Assembly: GCA_016281165.1 (NCBI GenBank) | Contig: JAEEIC010000001.1 | Coordinates: 1 to 8,211, forward strand | Origin: Bacillota bacterium | GTDB lineage: Bacteria; Bacillota; Clostridia; Peptostreptococcales; Anaerovoracaceae | DNA length: 8,211 nucleotides | Direction of reading: 5' to 3' | Shown here: in pieces, positions 6,245 to 8,211 of the stretch | Layout of the letters: every line of letters begins with the position of its first letter | How positions within the stretch are numbered: position 1 is the first letter of the stretch | Position numbers and translations under genes: made by a program | Notes under the pieces: generated by a model | The model's database searches: none | Seen by the model: only the letters and a program-made list of their open reading frames with translations | Told to the model about the DNA's origin: nothing

Positions 6245-6526
6245 ATGAAAGAAAGACTCATCATCGCCGCCGCGCTCGCCGCCTGGAACCTGGTCGTTTT
6301 CTGCGCCTACGGCCTCGACAAGCGCAAGGCGAAGAAGGGCAGCTGGCGCCCGCCCGAAAAGCCCCTGCTGCTGATGGCCTTCTTCATGGGAGGAGCCGGC
6401 GCCCTGCTGGGCATGAGGGTCTTCCGTCATAAGACGAAGCACGCCGCGTTTTACATCGGCGTGCCTGTATGTCTAGTTCTCAATATCGCTGTCATCGCGT
6501 TCCTTGTGAGCCGGGGGCTGAAGTAG
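6245..6526 (+). CDS. DUF1294 family small membrane protein
   Basis: This 93-residue protein has three predicted membrane segments (about 4-23, 40-58 and 68-88). It carries the DUF1294 signature: a YGLDKRKAKKGSWRPPEK loop after the first segment, then GGAGALLGM, then FRHKTKH before the last segment. Its length matches the family's usual 85-100 residues and it looks complete. The biochemical role of the family is not known to me. AAAGGA at 6234-6239 lies five bases before the ATG, and an extended -10 promoter precedes it. Its TAG stop (6524-6526) lies inside an antisense HypA fragment, so the gene sits exactly against a rearrangement point, with broken genes on both sides. The last residues (VSRGLK) could have been altered by that join, though the ending looks natural. 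Confidence 0.9.
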   Translation: MKERLIIAAALAAWNLVVFCAYGLDKRKAKKGSWRPPEKPLLLMAFFMGGAGALLGMRVFRHKTKHAAFYIGVPVCLVLNIAVIAFLVSRGLK

Positions 6527-6645
6527 TTCCAGGCGTCGACGAAGAGATCGGTCACTATGCCCGAGACCTCTCCCACCTGCAGAGTCACCCTCGAGATCCT
6601 CGAAAGGCCCTCTTCCTCGGCGATCCGGTCCAGAGTCTTGGCCAT
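6520..6645 (-). pseudogene. hypA: Internal fragment of HypA (hydrogenase nickel chaperone)
   Basis: Minus-strand codons from 6645 to 6520 encode AKTLDRIAEEEGLSRISRV followed by TLQVGEVSGIV and a DAWNYF ending. This matches the first alpha-beta part of HypA/HybF, which delivers nickel to NiFe hydrogenase. About ten N-terminal residues are missing, including the MHE nickel-binding start. The whole C-terminal half with the zinc-binding CxxC pairs is also missing; a normal HypA has about 115 residues. On its upstream side it joins the iron-sulfur gene in a different frame. On its downstream side the frame runs antisense into the DUF1294 gene. It cannot make a working HypA. No ribosome site precedes the ATG at 6645, which is probably an internal Met codon. 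Confidence 0.75.
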
Positions 6646-7304
6646 ATGTAGTGGGCCCTGCCGGTCTCGACGGTGTAGTCGGCCATGTCGCCGACCTGTA
6701 TGCACCAGTCGTTCTCGTCGTCGGTGCAGCCCTCGCCCAGCATGGCGCGGGAGACCCTGCACGAGCAGATGCCGTCTCCCCCCGGCGGCACCATGGGCGT
6801 GATGTGCTCAAGGGGCAGGAAGGTCATGCGTTCGAACATGTTGGTGACTGCGGGGTTCCTCTCGATGCGGTCGCGGGAGGAATTGAAGAGCTCGGCGCTG
6901 CCCGGCACGAAATAGCTGGTGCGGTAGCGCTTCTCCTTCGGCGCCCCGGGGATGGGGCCGTTGTCGTCGTAGTGGTCGCCGTAATCGTACTCGACGAAGC
7001 CGTGGACGCAGAGGTCGTTCAGGGTCTTGTCGAATCTTTCGCGGCCCATCGCCTTGTTCATCTCGAAGAGCTGCTCTTCGGTGTACCACTTTCTCTGCTT
7101 CATGGTGAGGGCGACGTCGACCTCGTCCTCGCTGAGGATCTCGCGCAGCCCCCAGTATTCGGCGTCGGTCGTCTTAAGGCCGAAGAGCTTGTGGGGGACG
7201 TTGTCTGTTATCTTCGCTCCGAGCTTGGCGTATTTCTTCTTCCGCTCGGCTTCTCCTTCGTATCTGGACCTTACCTTCGGGTCCTTGTCCATCGATTCGG
7301 GCAT
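6585..7304 (-). CDS. Truncated iron-sulfur oxidoreductase, N-terminal module only
   Basis: The frame gives 239 residues, but only 1-220 look native; the last 19 (from Trp221) read out of frame through the HypA fragment. Residues 65-105 look like a helical, winged-helix-like segment. Residues 178-220 contain ICSCR (Cys180, Cys182), then Cys193 and CIQVGDMADY (Cys201). This CxCR...C...C-I-x-x-G pattern is typical of the region ahead of 4Fe-4S ferredoxin modules in anaerobe oxidoreductases. In such proteins GRAHYI is followed by a helix and then CxC/CC and CxxCxxC clusters; all of that is absent. AAGGAG seven bases before the ATG at 7304, and a good promoter upstream, show that the 5' end is intact. 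The product is probably non-functional. The family call is from memory of the pattern, so the full-length partner domain is uncertain. Confidence 0.65.
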   Translation of the reverse strand: MPESMDKDPKVRSRYEGEAERKKKYAKLGAKITDNVPHKLFGLKTTDAEYWGLREILSEDEVDVALTMKQRKWYTEEQLFEMNKAMGRERFDKTLNDLCVHGFVEYDYGDHYDDNGPIPGAPKEKRYRTSYFVPGSAELFNSSRDRIERNPAVTNMFERMTFLPLEHITPMVPPGGDGICSCRVSRAMLGEGCTDDENDWCIQVGDMADYTVETGRAHYIWPRLWTGSPRKRAFRGSRG

Positions 7305-7366
7305 GCTGAAACTCCTTCTTTTTCGGGCACGTCAAAATGTGATCACTCACTCATGCGATCGTTGAG

Positions 7367-7395
7367 ATTCTAACACATAGGCCGCGGACAGGCAA
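7367..7395 (-). promoter_or_regulatory. Promoter of the truncated iron-sulfur gene
   Basis: On the minus strand, TTGCCT (7390-7395), a 17-base spacer and TAGAAT (7367-7372) with TGT before it form an extended -10 promoter. The start would be near 7360. The leader contains the palindrome GTGATCAC (7339-7346) about 14 bases into the transcript, which might bind a regulator. Confidence 0.6.
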
Positions 7396-7511
7396 CTGAG
7401 ATGATGAGAAAATACCGATTTCTTTTGAAAAATAAGGCGGAGCAGTCGTTACATAACAAGTGTTTTTGAATTTCCGTCCCCTCATGCTGCCCGCTCCGGG
7501 CCCGCATGTAG

Positions 7512-7517
7512 TATAAT
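7512..7517 (+). promoter_or_regulatory. Promoter -10 of the aminotransferase gene
   Basis: A perfect TATAAT lies 122 bases before the start codon. The expected -35 position is GC-rich and does not match consensus, so the promoter may need an activator or may be wrongly placed. The inferred leader of about 116 bases has nested pairing: GGCAGGC (7533-7539) with GCCTGCC (7600-7606), enclosing GGCTTC (7551-7556) with GAAGCC (7586-7591). Confidence 0.4.
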
Positions 7518-7639
7518 ACAGGGGAAAACAGCGGCAGGCTCTTAAGGCAAGGCTTCGGCCGCGCCGGTCCGTCCGCGCCTTCGAAGAAGCCCCGCGCCCG
7601 CCTGCCCCGGCATCCTTCAGCGACGATAAGGAGATCTCC

Positions 7640-8211
7640 ATGGAACTTTTCAGCAGCAGCAATATAAACTTCGACGCTTTGAGGCGCAAGGCCTTCAACT
7701 TCCGCTGGGCGGAGGTGGAGGAAGGCGTCATCCCCCTGACCGCGGCTGACCCGGATTTCCCGGTGGCGCCCGAGATCATCGGCGCGATAAAGGATTATCT
7801 GGCGGACGGTTATCTCTCCTACACCCCCAAGCTGGGGCTTCCCCAGCTGAGAAAGGCCATCGCGGAAGACCTCTGCCGCCGCAAGAACGAAGGCGTCCCA
7901 GAGGATCTGGTCCTGCCGGTGGACAGCGCCGCCAGAGGCATGTACATCATCGCCGGGGCTGTCCTTGAGCCGGGGGACGAGGCCATCGTCATGGATCCGG
8001 TAGACTACCTCTTCAAGAATTCGGTGATGACCGCGGGCGGCGTCCCCGTCTACTACCCGGTGAGCCCGGAAAAGGAGATCGATTTCGAGGATCTCGAGGA
8101 CTACGTCACCCCGAAGACCCGCATGTTCTGCCTCTGCAATCCTCACAATCCCCTGGGGAAGGTCTATTCCGAAAAGGCTCTTGAAAAGCTCCTGGAGGTC
8201 TGCGAAAAGCA
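7640..8211 (+). CDS. PLP-dependent aminotransferase (class I/II, fold type I), N-terminal part
   Basis: The frame is open from the ATG at 7640 to the window edge, 190 residues, about half of a normal enzyme of roughly 390. It shows the fold-type I order: an N-terminal arm, LTAADPDFPVAPEI (substrate-pocket entry), SYTPKLGLPQLRKAIAE, a cofactor-binding region with DSAARGMYIIAGAVLEPGDE and DPVDYLF, and CNPHNPLGK around Asn167, whose asparagine contacts the PLP ring in this family. The catalytic lysine would lie beyond the edge. The NPHNPxG form is also found in MalY/PatB-type beta C-S lyases, so a lyase rather than a transaminase is possible. AAGGAG (7628-7633), six bases before the ATG, fixes the start. 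The substrate cannot be told from this part. Confidence 0.85.
   Translation, partial: MELFSSSNINFDALRRKAFNFRWAEVEEGVIPLTAADPDFPVAPEIIGAIKDYLADGYLSYTPKLGLPQLRKAIAEDLCRRKNEGVPEDLVLPVDSAARGMYIIAGAVLEPGDEAIVMDPVDYLFKNSVMTAGGVPVYYPVSPEKEIDFEDLEDYVTPKTRMFCLCNPHNPLGKVYSEKALEKLLEVCEK

Larger units (their letters stand above)
7305..7639. other. Divergent intergenic region, 335 bases
   Basis: This gene-free stretch separates the iron-sulfur gene (minus) from the aminotransferase gene (plus). It holds the minus-strand leader and promoter (7305-7395), an AT-rich part (about 7396-7475) in which I recognise nothing, the plus-strand -10 (7512-7517) and a GC-rich aminotransferase leader (7524-7639). A GGGGACGG-like motif on the minus strand (about 7473-7482) resembles the ends of some bacterial palindromic repeats, but it occurs once and is not enough to call. 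Confidence 0.5.

Noticed and set aside
7396..7500. Small minus-strand frame in the AT-rich spacer and a GGGGACGG-like repeat end
   Set aside because: The frame has no ribosome site, runs through the promoter of the iron-sulfur gene and resembles no protein. The motif occurs only once here, so a repeat family cannot be claimed.
7370..8146. Minus-strand frame (258 codons) antisense to the aminotransferase
   Set aside because: The plus strand carries the conserved NPHNPLG and cofactor-region motifs plus a good ribosome site; the antisense frame has none.

Overview
The window is GC-rich bacterial DNA. Strong purine-rich Shine-Dalgarno sites, a lipoprotein signal peptide, exported proteins ending in S-layer homology (SLH) domains with a CTRGQVVTFLWR-type motif, and a DUF1294 membrane protein together suggest a high-GC Bacillota (Clostridia) genome, probably an uncultured gut or rumen lineage. 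The taxonomic call is inference. No tRNA, rRNA, CRISPR array or intact mobile element was seen.

Left part (1-2302): two genes on the minus strand. The first is the N-terminus of a histidine/aromatic amino acid ammonia-lyase, cut by the window edge and carrying its own promoter. The second is a large lipoprotein with a zinc-protease signature (HExxHxxGxxD plus a downstream Met). It is transcribed from a good promoter through a GC-rich leader whose perfect 9-bp hairpin abuts the ribosome binding site. A 361-base AT-rich divergent spacer separates it from the next block.

Centre (2250-6051): a tandem pair of plus-strand paralogues encodes secreted cell-wall proteins with the same layout: signal peptide, N-terminal Ig-like region, three Big_3-type Ig-like repeats and three SLH domains. 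The duplication unit includes the leader. Both genes are preceded by a hairpin of the same shape whose stem carries a compensatory T-A to C-G change, the best evidence here for a functional RNA element. A strong terminator, usable from both strands, closes the block.

Right part (6060-8211): a scarred region. A 39-codon C-terminal remnant of an unidentified minus-strand gene lies next to an intact plus-strand DUF1294 gene. That gene runs directly into an internal HypA fragment, which is joined out of frame to the N-terminal 220 residues of an iron-sulfur oxidoreductase. This is either gene decay by deletion or an assembly chimera. Divergent from the iron-sulfur gene, a fold-type I PLP-dependent aminotransferase runs off the right edge.

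Functionally, the centre is a cell-surface module (wall-anchored Ig/SLH proteins beside an exported protease). The flanking metabolic genes have no evident link to it.
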